A stretch of DNA of 64,000 nt from Rhizobium skierniewicense (lineage in GTDB: Bacteria; Pseudomonadota; Alphaproteobacteria; Rhizobiales; Rhizobiaceae). The stretch covers positions 124,001 through 188,000 of the forward strand of contig NZ_JACIDV010000010.1 in NCBI RefSeq assembly GCF_014196515.1. The letters run 5' to 3'. Of this stretch, positions 35,631 to 43,721 are shown piece by piece. Made by a program: the position numbers and the translations under genes. The first letter of the stretch is position 1. Each line of letters opens with the position of its first letter. The notes beneath the pieces were generated by a model, which had not been told where the DNA came from, did not search any database, and saw only the letters and a program-made list of their open reading frames with translations.

Positions 35631-36602
35631 ATGCTGCCTCGCGATTACAGACTGCACGAGCTAAATGAGGACGAGTTCGAAAGACTCGTCGTCCGCATTT
35701 GCGTGCGTTGGCTCGGCGAGGGTATAACACCCTTTGCCCGGGGACGGGACGGCGGCCGTGACGGAAAGTTCCACGGGACCGCCAACAGCTTTCCAAGCAC
35801 TGCTTCACCGCTGTCTGGGCATTTCGTCTTGCAGGCCAAGCATGTTGCTGCGCCAAACAAATCCTGCTCCGATCTCGATTTCGCAGGGCTGCTTGCGAAG
35901 GAACACGAGAAGGTCAAGCGCCTCAATGGCGAGGGCATCTGCGATCACTACCTCGTTTTCGCCAACCGAAAATATACGGGCGGCGCGGATGAGAAATATA
36001 TGAAAGATCTCAAGGCGCTTGGTGTAACTTCCGCCCACATCATTGGGGTCGAGCGCCTTCATCTAGCACTCGACGATTATCCTGATATTCGCGAAACACT
36101 GCCGAATCTGCTCGATCCTTCGCCCTTTCGCTTCAATCCAGACGATCTGGCTGAGGTAATCGGCGCACTCCATTCCTACACCACGGATGACGGGCAAAGC
36201 GCCTTTGAGAGTGCATTCGACTTTGAGAAGTTGAAAATGCCGTTTAAAAACAAGCTCAACGGGGTTTCGGACGAGTATTATAGCCAAGTCATCGTCGCAC
36301 AATCCATGCCGCATTTCGAGCGAGTGGCCCAATTCCTCCAAAATCCGAGGAATGACGAGTTCGCAGCGCTGTATCACGACGCCGCCGACGAGTTGAAGCA
36401 GAAGATCATCGCAAAGCGCGCCCAGTTCGGAGCGTTCGATGACATCTTCCTGTTCATGTATGAGCAAATTCAGCAGAAACGGGACGTTTTGAAGGGCAAG
36501 CGACGCCTGATTTCGATCCTGCTGCACTATATGTATTTCAATTGCGATATCGGGATCAAGCAGCTGGAGGAAAACGAAGATGTCGTCCATGCTGACGCCT
36601 AA
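35631..36602 (+). CDS. ABC-3C system effector with restriction-endonuclease-like domain
   Basis: This is a 323-residue protein, the first gene of an ABC three-component (ABC-3C) cluster. The N-terminal domain (about residues 10-110) looks like an Mrr-type PD-(D/E)xK nuclease: NEDEFERLVVRIC, FARGRDGGRDGKFHG and the catalytic-strand-like FVLQAKHV. The rest (KAGFANRKYTGG-type loop, then a helical C-terminal half) matches ABC-3C C-terminal regions that connect to the ATPase. ABC-3C systems are predicted from comparative genomics to guard against invading DNA. It overlaps the next gene by 23 bp, so the three genes form one operon. I chose MLPRDYRLHELNEDEF because upstream residues are unlike the family. 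Confidence 0.75.
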   Translation: MLPRDYRLHELNEDEFERLVVRICVRWLGEGITPFARGRDGGRDGKFHGTANSFPSTASPLSGHFVLQAKHVAAPNKSCSDLDFAGLLAKEHEKVKRLNGEGICDHYLVFANRKYTGGADEKYMKDLKALGVTSAHIIGVERLHLALDDYPDIRETLPNLLDPSPFRFNPDDLAEVIGALHSYTTDDGQSAFESAFDFEKLKMPFKNKLNGVSDEYYSQVIVAQSMPHFERVAQFLQNPRNDEFAALYHDAADELKQKIIAKRAQFGAFDDIFLFMYEQIQQKRDVLKGKRRLISILLHYMYFNCDIGIKQLEENEDVVHADA

Positions 36603-36828
36603 GAAGCACCTGAACCTTGATACTTCGCTGCTACGCGTGTTCTCGCTTGTCCTAAAGGAGCTGCAAAAGCGTGGCGTTTGCGAGTTCGAGAAGCTGCGCG
36701 GTGTTGTCATCCGGCGGGTTGGCCCGGACGGCGAACTTTCCTTCCTCCCCGCTCTCGACCTGCTGTTTTTGCTGGGCAAGGCAGAGTACCACATCAAGAA
36801 CGACACTCTCGAATACAAGGCTGACTGA
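36580..36828 (+). CDS. ABC-3C system middle component
   Basis: This is an 82-residue soluble protein between the nuclease-like effector and the DUF2326 ATPase. It reads KHLNLDTSLLRVFSLVLKEL, then ELSFLPALDLLFLLGKAEYH. Position, size and this helix/strand pattern fit the small middle component of ABC-3C systems. It overlaps the effector gene and ends two bases before the ATPase gene, so translation is coupled. It likely bridges effector and ATPase; no catalytic motif is seen. Confidence 0.7.
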   Translation: MSSMLTPKKHLNLDTSLLRVFSLVLKELQKRGVCEFEKLRGVVIRRVGPDGELSFLPALDLLFLLGKAEYHIKNDTLEYKAD

Positions 36829-36830
36829 CA

Positions 36831-38639
36831 ATGCAAATCAGTCGCCTTTACTCGAACCTTCCTGATATTCTTTCACCGATCGGGTTCAATCATGGAGCCA
36901 ATGCCGATCGGCTCAATATCGTGCTCGGCGAGGTCAAGCATCCTAAGGATCGAAAGAAAGATTCGCATAATCTCGGTAAGACGACGCTCCTGCAGCTGAT
37001 TGATTTCCTTATGTTGAAGGGATGGTCGCAGGACAGCTTTCTCTACAAACATCGGGACCGTTTCGCCGATTTTGTCTTTTATCTCGAGATTGCCTTGAAT
37101 GGTGGTGGGTATGCCACGATTAAACGTAGCGTTGCTGCACCCACACGCGTCGCCCTTTCCCTTCATGAAGATCCCGATCAAAATTTTGATGGTGCTGCCG
37201 ACGATGTCTGGGATCATCCAGATTTGCCGATCGATGAAGCGATCAAGCTTCTCGACGCATGGCTCGATCTGCGTGCTCTTCAACCTTACGACTACAGAAA
37301 GGCAATCACCTACTTCCTGCGCTCTCAGGGCGACTGGAGTGATGAACTGCAGCTGCAGAAGTTCCAAGCCGGGCGTGATCTTCATTGGAAACCGTTTGTC
37401 GCTCATCTTTTTGGCTTCAATCAGAATCCGATCACCCGAAAATACGAGCTGGACGAACGCATTGCAAAACTCCAGGAAAAGCAGTCTGAACAGCAGTCTG
37501 AGGTCCAGTTCAAAGAAGAGGACCTTCCCAAACTGACGGCGGAACTCGGCATCCTCCATCAGCATGTTGAGGATTTGGAGGGGCAGCTCGACGCGTTCCG
37601 CTTCGACGATGAAGAACGTCGGATCATGCGCGAGCTCGTCGACACCATTGAGGAAGAGATCGCCTCGCTCAATCAGCAGATCTACGATGCACGATACGAT
37701 ATTGGCCAGATCGACACCTCTCTCAGCCATAAGGACAAGTTCGACCTGGGCGAAGTTCAATCGATCTTCGATGAAGCAAAACTTCATTTTCCGACGCAGC
37801 TCAAAAAGCAGTATGGCGAGCTCGTGGAATTTAAGAAGAAGGTCACCCAAGAGCGAAATGCCGCTTTGCGTAAGCGCCGCAAGGAGCTTGAGGTCGCGTT
37901 ATCGGCGGCCGAAGGTCAAAAGACGTTGCTTGATGCTCGGCGAGTTGAGCGTCTGAAGGTTCTTCGCTCGACGGACACCTTCGAAAAGTTCAAGGCTTTG
38001 CAGAAGGACGTCACGCACCAGAAGGCGCAGCTTGTATATCTTGGCGAGCAACGCAAAAAGCTTGAGGCTGTGGCGGAAACCGCAAGGCAGGTCCGCGAGG
38101 CAGAGCGTGACCGTGGCCGGGTCGTAGACGAGATCAAGGCTATGCTTGAAAAGCCGACGGTGATCTATGAACGCTTCGCCAGGATTTTCAACGAATACTG
38201 TCAAAAAGTGCTTAACCACGAAGGCATTTTCTTCTTTCACATCAATTCTAACAACAATCTTGACTACAAGATCAGCCTGGGTCTTGCCGGGCAAAAAGGC
38301 GTTGCCTCCAGCCAAGGTGAGGGTACCAGCTATAAGAAGTTGATCTGCGCCCTGTTCGACCTAGCGCTCCTGCGCGTTTACGAGGACATTCCGTTCTTTC
38401 ATTTCGTGTATCACGATGGAATGTTTGAAGCTCTCGACGATCGAAAGAAGCTTGCCTTCCTCGAGCTTGTCCGTGAGCAGGTCAGCCACCGAAAGCTTCA
38501 GTATATCATGACAGTCATCGCGTCTGATCTACCGCGCGATTCCAAGGGTAAGCTCGTTGCCTTCGCAGATGACGAGATAGTCCTCCGACTGGACGATAGC
38601 GGGCAAGCTGGCCGGCTGTTCAAGATGGCCGAATTCTGA
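36831..38639 (+). CDS. DUF2326-family ABC ATPase of ABC-3C system
   Basis: This is a 602-residue SMC/RecN-like ATPase. The N-terminal half has a P-loop variant in DSHNLGKTTLLQLIDFLM (about residue 45), as in DUF2326 proteins. A long coiled coil covers about residues 200-460 (EKQSEQQSEVQFKEEDL and on). The C-terminal ATPase half carries the signature-like SSQGEGTSYKKLICALFDLA and the FHFVYHDGMFEALDDRKKL Walker B-like segment. Such ATPases are thought to sense unusual DNA or replication intermediates and switch on the attached nuclease. The sequence is intact. An IS21 element begins 45 bp after its stop. Confidence 0.85.
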   Translation: MQISRLYSNLPDILSPIGFNHGANADRLNIVLGEVKHPKDRKKDSHNLGKTTLLQLIDFLMLKGWSQDSFLYKHRDRFADFVFYLEIALNGGGYATIKRSVAAPTRVALSLHEDPDQNFDGAADDVWDHPDLPIDEAIKLLDAWLDLRALQPYDYRKAITYFLRSQGDWSDELQLQKFQAGRDLHWKPFVAHLFGFNQNPITRKYELDERIAKLQEKQSEQQSEVQFKEEDLPKLTAELGILHQHVEDLEGQLDAFRFDDEERRIMRELVDTIEEEIASLNQQIYDARYDIGQIDTSLSHKDKFDLGEVQSIFDEAKLHFPTQLKKQYGELVEFKKKVTQERNAALRKRRKELEVALSAAEGQKTLLDARRVERLKVLRSTDTFEKFKALQKDVTHQKAQLVYLGEQRKKLEAVAETARQVREAERDRGRVVDEIKAMLEKPTVIYERFARIFNEYCQKVLNHEGIFFFHINSNNNLDYKISLGLAGQKGVASSQGEGTSYKKLICALFDLALLRVYEDIPFFHFVYHDGMFEALDDRKKLAFLELVREQVSHRKLQYIMTVIASDLPRDSKGKLVAFADDEIVLRLDDSGQAGRLFKMAEF

Positions 38640-38796
38640 CTTCGATCTTACGGACGATTGTAAAGGAGCCGAGAGGTACAGAAGTGTTGATTTCCACTGA
38701 GAGCTGACCCGGCGCAGCCTGATATTTCCATTGAGAATTGACCCATGTTTCAACCGTCCCTCGCATGTTTTCAGCGGGGGCCCTGGAGTGATCGAC

Positions 38797-40323
38797 ATGG
38801 CGTTACTGAGCGTGATCCGACGCTGGCATTTTAGAGAGCATTTATCGATCCGGGAGATTTGCCGCAGGACTGGCTTATCCCGGAATACCATCCGCAAATA
38901 TCTGCGAGCCGGCGGCGTAGAGCCGAAGTTCAACGTGCCGGAGAGGCCGAGCAAACTTGATCCGTTCGCAGATCGGCTATCGGCCTGGCTGAAGACGGAG
39001 TCGAAGAAAGGCCGCAAGCAGAAGCGGACGATGAAGCAGCTACACGCTGATCTTGTCAGCCTCGGCTATGAGGGGTCCTACAATCGTGTGGCGGCATTTG
39101 CGCGGGAATGGCGCGATGATCGTCAGAGGGAATTGCAGACGACGGGCCGCGGGACTTTTGTGCCCCTGGCGTTCGAACCAGGCGAGGCCTTCCAGTTCGA
39201 CTGGTCGGAGGACTGGGCGATCATCGGCAATGAGCGCACCAAGCTGCAGATCGCCCACACGAAGCTGAGCTACTCCAGGGCCTTCATCGTCCGGGCATAC
39301 CTCCTGCAGACGCACGAGATGCTGTTCGATGCCCACAACCATGCCTTCCGTGTCTTCGGTGGCATTCCTGGTCGCGGCATCTACGACAACATGCGCACGG
39401 CGATCGACAAGGTCGGTCGTGGCAAAGAGCGCGACGTCAACGTCCGCTTCATGGCGATGGCCAGCCATTATGTGTTCGAACCCGAGTTCTGCAATCCGGC
39501 TTCCGGCTGGGAGAAGGGACAGGTCGAGAAGAACGTGCAGGATGCACGTCATCGCTTCTTTCAGCCGATCCCGCGCTTTCCATCACTCGAGGCCCTGAAC
39601 GATTGGCTCGAGGAGCGTTGCAAGGAGTTCTGGGCCAAGACACCCCACGGTCAGTTGCGTGGCACTATTGCCGACATCTGGGCAGAGGAAGTTCCGGCTC
39701 TCATGCCGCTCTCCAGGCCGTTCGACGGGTTCGTCGAATATACGAAACGGGTCACGCCTACCTGCCTCGTGCATCTGGAGCGTAATCGCTACAGCGTTCC
39801 GGCATCCTTCGCCAATCGACCGGTGAGCCTCCGGGTCTATCCGGATCGGATCGTGGTTGCCGCAGAAGGCCAGATCGTCTGCGAGCACCGTCGCGTCATC
39901 GATCGTTCCCATGATCGTCCAGGACAGACCATCTATGACTGGCGTCACTATCTAGCGGTGGTGCAGCGTAAGCCCGGTGCTCTTCGCAACGGCGCACCGT
40001 TCATTGAGCTCCCCGATGCATTCCGGACCTTGCAGCAATACCTGCTCAAGAAGCCGGGTGGCGATCGAGAGATGGTCGATATCCTGGCCCTCGTCCTTCA
40101 GCACGACGAACAAGCCGTGCTGTCGGCCGTCGACATGGCGCTGAAGTCTGGCGTTCCGACCAAGACGCATGTGCTGAACCTGCTGCATCGGCTCGTTGAC
40201 GGTAAATCCTTCACGCCGCCGACCCTCGATGCCCCTCAGGCACTGACGCTCACCAATGAACCCAAGGCCAATGTTGAACGATACGATACCTTGAGAAAGA
40301 CGGAGGCTCGCCATGCGTCATAA
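38797..40323 (+). CDS. istA: IS21-family transposase IstA
   Basis: This is a 508-residue DDE transposase. The start [16 protein letters not shown] leads into a helix-turn-helix ([20 protein letters not shown]). The rve integrase core contains [13 protein letters not shown] (first Asp), [11 protein letters not shown] (second Asp region) and [13 protein letters not shown] with the Glu. A C-terminal Mu-type beta-barrel follows ([22 protein letters not shown]). I took the ATG at 38797 after GGAG. It overlaps istB by 11 bp, the usual IS21 layout. The element looks active. Confidence 0.95.
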   Translation: MALLSVIRRWHFREHLSIREICRRTGLSRNTIRKYLRAGGVEPKFNVPERPSKLDPFADRLSAWLKTESKKGRKQKRTMKQLHADLVSLGYEGSYNRVAAFAREWRDDRQRELQTTGRGTFVPLAFEPGEAFQFDWSEDWAIIGNERTKLQIAHTKLSYSRAFIVRAYLLQTHEMLFDAHNHAFRVFGGIPGRGIYDNMRTAIDKVGRGKERDVNVRFMAMASHYVFEPEFCNPASGWEKGQVEKNVQDARHRFFQPIPRFPSLEALNDWLEERCKEFWAKTPHGQLRGTIADIWAEEVPALMPLSRPFDGFVEYTKRVTPTCLVHLERNRYSVPASFANRPVSLRVYPDRIVVAAEGQIVCEHRRVIDRSHDRPGQTIYDWRHYLAVVQRKPGALRNGAPFIELPDAFRTLQQYLLKKPGGDREMVDILALVLQHDEQAVLSAVDMALKSGVPTKTHVLNLLHRLVDGKSFTPPTLDAPQALTLTNEPKANVERYDTLRKTEARHAS

Positions 40324-41125
40324 TCCAGCAAGCGGCGCGATCGTCATCATGCTGCGGCAGTTGAAGATGCATGGCATGGCCCAGGCAGTCGGAGAGCTTA
40401 CTGAGCAGGGGTCACCCGCGTTCGAGGCTGCCCTTCCGATCCTGTCGCAGCTTCTCAAGGCAGAGACGGCGGAGCGCGAGGTTCGATCAACGGCCTATCA
40501 ACTCAAGACAGCACGCTTTCCGGCCTACCGTGATCTGAACGGCTTCGACTTTACCAGCAGCGAGATCAACGAGGCTCTCGTGCAGCAACTCCATCGCTGT
40601 GACTTCCTCGATGACGCCAACAATATCGTCCTGGTCGGCGGACCTGGCACGGGCAAGACGCACATTGCCACCGCGCTCGGCATTCAGGCCATTGAGCATC
40701 ACCACAAGCGAGTGAGGTTCTTCTCGACGGTCGAACTGGTCAACGCGCTTGAGCAAGAGAAGGCGCAAGGCAAGTCGGGACAGATCGCCAATCGGCTCGT
40801 TCACTCCGATCTCGTCATTCTCGACGAGCTGGGATACCTGCCATTCAGCGCCTCTGGAGGGGCGCTGCTCTTCCATCTGCTGAGCAGGCTGTACGAGCGC
40901 ACCAGCGTCATCATCACCACCAACCTCAGCTTCAGTGAATGGGCGAGCGTCTTCGGCGACGCAAAGATGACCACCGCGCTGCTCGACAGGCTCACCCACC
41001 ACTGCCACATCCTCGAAACCGGAAACGACAGCTTCCGCTTCAAGAACAGCTCGGCCCATCAGCCCAAAACATCAAAGGAGAAACGCAGGAGCTTGACCCC
41101 GACCAACAACGCGAACGATACCTAA
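40313..41125 (+). CDS. istB: IS21-family ATP-binding helper protein IstB
   Basis: This is a 270-residue DnaC-like AAA+ ATPase that selects the target and activates IstA. The Walker A is [19 protein letters not shown], and the Walker B region is [14 protein letters not shown], followed by the sensor [17 protein letters not shown]. Length is normal. The last 60 bp reach into the right inner repeat. Confidence 0.95.
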   Translation: MRHNPASGAIVIMLRQLKMHGMAQAVGELTEQGSPAFEAALPILSQLLKAETAEREVRSTAYQLKTARFPAYRDLNGFDFTSSEINEALVQQLHRCDFLDDANNIVLVGGPGTGKTHIATALGIQAIEHHHKRVRFFSTVELVNALEQEKAQGKSGQIANRLVHSDLVILDELGYLPFSASGGALLFHLLSRLYERTSVIITTNLSFSEWASVFGDAKMTTALLDRLTHHCHILETGNDSFRFKNSSAHQPKTSKEKRRSLTPTNNANDT

Positions 41126-41336
41126 AGGCGGGTCAATTCTCGGTGGAAACGCCGGGTCAGCTCTCAGTGGAAATCAACAGTACAGAAGCCTTAGCTTGGC
41201 CGAATTGTGCCGCTGCTGGAAGACTTCGTCTTACTCTTCGTTCCCGTCAATCACCATATAGGTTGTCAATGGCTGCCTCCACCGTCGTCTGACTCTTTGA
41301 ACGTGCTCTGTTTGTATGATCTGAGTTCGCAGAGGC

Positions 41337-41939
41337 TCATTCAGATTTGCTATTCTCAAAGCTTTTAGAGTTAGCCAAAGATTCTTGTTCTGGGACCAGC
41401 CCTTCCCATGCGTCATGTACCCACCGACTAACGCTTGTGACTTTCCTGGCGAGTAACTGGTCTGCATCAGCGCAATCGGCAAACTCGCCATCGCGAAAAT
41501 CGAAATTGGCTTTGTGCTCCTCGAGTTCGCGTTGAGCTCGGCGATAAATCATCCAAAGACGCTGTGGCTTTCGAAGTTGGAGCCAGCTGGTCAGTCCACC
41601 CGCCAAAACTGATAATGCTGACGGAACGCCTTTCGCCCAAAGGTCTCCTGTCCCAAGCGTAACGAAAAGTGGTGCAGTCAACGTAGAGGCGATGATAACG
41701 GAGAAGCAAAGTTGAGACTCCAGCTTGTTGTGATCTGCTTTCTCTCGATAGCCTTGGCGAACAGTAGAATAATAAGCGCTTGCCGTGGTAAACACGTCGG
41801 CTTGGATCGTTTTATCCTTGCGATACATAGTCAGAACATTCCCAATGTGTTGGTGTTGTTTCAACAAAGTATGAAACAGGCGAAGAGGATTCTCCAATCT
41901 CGTCACTCGCGTGCTGGCGCATTGCACGCTTGATGACAC
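41337..41939 (-). CDS. SLATT-domain (DUF4231-like) two-TM protein
   Basis: This is a 200-residue protein with two neighbouring hydrophobic segments (LCFSVIIASTLTAPLFVTLG and VPSALSVLAGGLTSWLQL). They are flanked by charged helices: TTASAYYSTVRQGYREKADH before, RLWMIYRRAQRELEEHKANF after. This is the layout of SLATT proteins, predicted pore-forming effectors of nucleotide-signal and other conflict systems. It starts 91 bp after dtcC on the same strand, so it may be a fourth gene of the Detocs operon or an independent effector. The start could also be a Met 37 residues in. No enzyme motif is present. Confidence 0.7.
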   Translation of the reverse strand: MSSSVQCASTRVTRLENPLRLFHTLLKQHQHIGNVLTMYRKDKTIQADVFTTASAYYSTVRQGYREKADHNKLESQLCFSVIIASTLTAPLFVTLGTGDLWAKGVPSALSVLAGGLTSWLQLRKPQRLWMIYRRAQRELEEHKANFDFRDGEFADCADADQLLARKVTSVSRWVHDAWEGLVPEQESLANSKSFENSKSE

Positions 41940-42030
41940 CCATTTCTTTGAAACTCAGTGCGCTGTATGGACTCTGCACGCGATTCGAAAGGGAAAATTA
42001 TCCAGCTACGCAGTATTGAAACAAGTACAC

Positions 42031-43242
42031 TCAAATCAAACGATTTCCGTAACGCTCTAACAACAGACGGAGAACTTGTGCACTTGAGTAAGCTGCATAC
42101 CGTTGATAACCATCAGCCTTATCTGGATCAGCGAAATCACAGACACCTTTGACTGCAAGAAAGGTTGGTTGTGGTGAGGAAGCGGCGTGGGCGGCCGCAT
42201 AGATTCCATAAATTTCCATCTCAACTCCAATTAATTCTTGATGCTGTCCTTTGACGCCTTGAATAATTCTTCCATCGGATAGCACTGCGGACCCAGAAGC
42301 AAGCGGACCGAGCACTATCCGGCTCGTGTCCGGTTTCGTACCTTCAAACTCGAGCCTGATTGCCTCAAGTGCAGAACTGTCTCCCCGAAGCTGCAGAATA
42401 TGGTTCCGAACTTTCGCCGGAGCTGGAATATGGTGAGGTCGAAACAAAAAGCGCCCTGTCTCGCCGTCCCACTTACCGCTTTGGAAATCCCATGCAGGAT
42501 CTGCAAAAAGAACGTCTCCCAACTTCACTTTTCCGCGCACCCCAGCGCAGATGCCTGTCATAGCGATAAGTTTTGGTCTTAGAGTACTAATTAGTGTGTT
42601 TGCCGCTATAGCGCTCGCCACCATGCCCATACGGGGAAGACATACGGCACATACATTGTAGCTCTTGTCGTCAACCACGAATTTTCCATCGTGAATGAAT
42701 ATGGTGTCGTCTAGCGGACGAGATGTCTGCCAATTCCACGGAAGTTTCAGTACTTCCGAGAGTTCAGGGTCTTCCAAAGCACATATAATGACGACCTCCG
42801 TTCCGAGGTTAGAATTCTCTGGCTTTTTGCCTCGTCCACGAATGAATGTCACGCAGTTGAGGGCGCGATGCATCCATTCGTCGGTGGAGCGAGAGTAATT
42901 TAAGACTGTCCAACACCAGTCTTCAAATTGTGCAAGAGCTGATCCCGCAGCGGCTCTATCCGCTGTAATACCAAGAATATATGGGGCTTTAGACGTTAAG
43001 TCGTTTTGTCGAATCTCAAAAAGAAGATCAATGGCGTTTTGAGGATTTTCCGAATCTTCCGGATGAAGGGGAACCAGGATATCTAACAGTAGTAAGTCAT
43101 ATTCTTGACCCATCAATCGAGCTCTTGCGTCATTGCACGAAGTTACAATATCCACTGAGCCACGATCTATACCCATTGCTTTAAGTTCCGCGATAAAAAT
43201 ATCGTAGCGCTTAGGCTGGTCATCGACGATTAGGATCTGCAT
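42031..43242 (-). CDS. dtcC: Detocs effector DtcC: response regulator fused to nucleoside phosphorylase
   Basis: This is a 403-residue protein. The N-terminal receiver domain (residues 1-125) has MQILIVDDQPK with the acidic pocket and LLLLDILVPL with the phosphorylatable Asp. The C-terminal two thirds form a purine nucleoside phosphorylase-like domain, with MTGICAGVRGKVKLGDVLFA and, near the end, GVEMEIYGIYAAAHAA and AVKGVCDFADPDKADGYQRY. In the described Detocs system the phosphorylated receiver releases this domain, which cleaves the base from ATP and stops phage growth. The gene follows dtcB by two bases. The key Glu of the PNP domain (VEMEIYG) and the closing Asp (CDFAD) are present. Confidence 0.88.
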   Translation of the reverse strand: MQILIVDDQPKRYDIFIAELKAMGIDRGSVDIVTSCNDARARLMGQEYDLLLLDILVPLHPEDSENPQNAIDLLFEIRQNDLTSKAPYILGITADRAAAGSALAQFEDWCWTVLNYSRSTDEWMHRALNCVTFIRGRGKKPENSNLGTEVVIICALEDPELSEVLKLPWNWQTSRPLDDTIFIHDGKFVVDDKSYNVCAVCLPRMGMVASAIAANTLISTLRPKLIAMTGICAGVRGKVKLGDVLFADPAWDFQSGKWDGETGRFLFRPHHIPAPAKVRNHILQLRGDSSALEAIRLEFEGTKPDTSRIVLGPLASGSAVLSDGRIIQGVKGQHQELIGVEMEIYGIYAAAHAASSPQPTFLAVKGVCDFADPDKADGYQRYAAYSSAQVLRLLLERYGNRLI

Positions 43243-43244
43243 AT

Positions 43245-43721
43245 CTAGTCCTCTCTCAGGCCGAGTTTCTGAAGTGTGCTAGAAAGCGTTGTCTTCCATT
43301 CATCGTAGGTTGAGTTGTAATGCAACACAGAGCTGACAATCCCTTCGAACTCGGCTATCCACTCACGCCGTAGTTGGTCGAGATCAACTGTCAGGCCTCC
43401 GTCTTTTGCAAAACCCTCATAACCCGTAATGATAACTACAGGACACGATAGCTCCGCCATCTGCATCATTCTCAAAATCTCGGCGCCTCCAAAGCCTTGC
43501 GGCCTTCCACCGCTTTCACGGTCACCAGCATCGAAGGTTGGAAGGGACATATCGAGAAGCATTAAGTCGACTTCAGTTGTTTCCACCACATCTAGAGCCG
43601 AGTTAACTGATCGTGCCGTTACGATAGCGAGTTGAGGATTAAGTTCATGGAGAAGTCTCACAATGTGATCACGTTTTGGAGCCTCATCCTCAACAAGCAA
43701 AATTGTTGGTTTCTTAACCAT
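43245..43721 (-). CDS. dtcB: Detocs buffer response regulator DtcB
   Basis: This is a 158-residue stand-alone receiver domain. ILLVEDEAPKRDHIVRLL gives the acidic pocket, and DLMLLDMSLPTFDAGD the phosphorylation Asp. VVIITGYEGFAKDGG carries the conserved Thr-like position and a trailing Lys. No DNA-binding or output domain is attached. In Detocs, DtcB takes phosphate from the kinase as a sink and so guards against accidental triggering. It overlaps dtcA by eight bases and precedes dtcC, which matches the published gene order. Confidence 0.87.
   Translation of the reverse strand: MVKKPTILLVEDEAPKRDHIVRLLHELNPQLAIVTARSVNSALDVVETTEVDLMLLDMSLPTFDAGDRESGGRPQGFGGAEILRMMQMAELSCPVVIITGYEGFAKDGGLTVDLDQLRREWIAEFEGIVSSVLHYNSTYDEWKTTLSSTLQKLGLRED

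Larger units (their letters stand above)
38685..41179. mobile_element. Complete IS21-family insertion sequence, with target duplication
   Basis: The 2.5-kb element has perfect terminal inverted repeats of about 30 bp beginning TGTTGATTTCC at each end. A second internal repeat pair (TTGAGAATTGACCC-like) lies inside each terminus, as is usual for IS21. GTACAGAAG flanks it directly on both sides (38676-38684 and 41180-41188), the target duplication. It contains intact istA and istB. The insertion lies between two convergent defence operons and breaks no recognisable gene. Confidence 0.93.

Noticed and set aside
36873..37850. 325-residue open frame on the minus strand
   Set aside because: It is antisense to the DUF2326 ATPase, which has the recognisable motifs and operon position.
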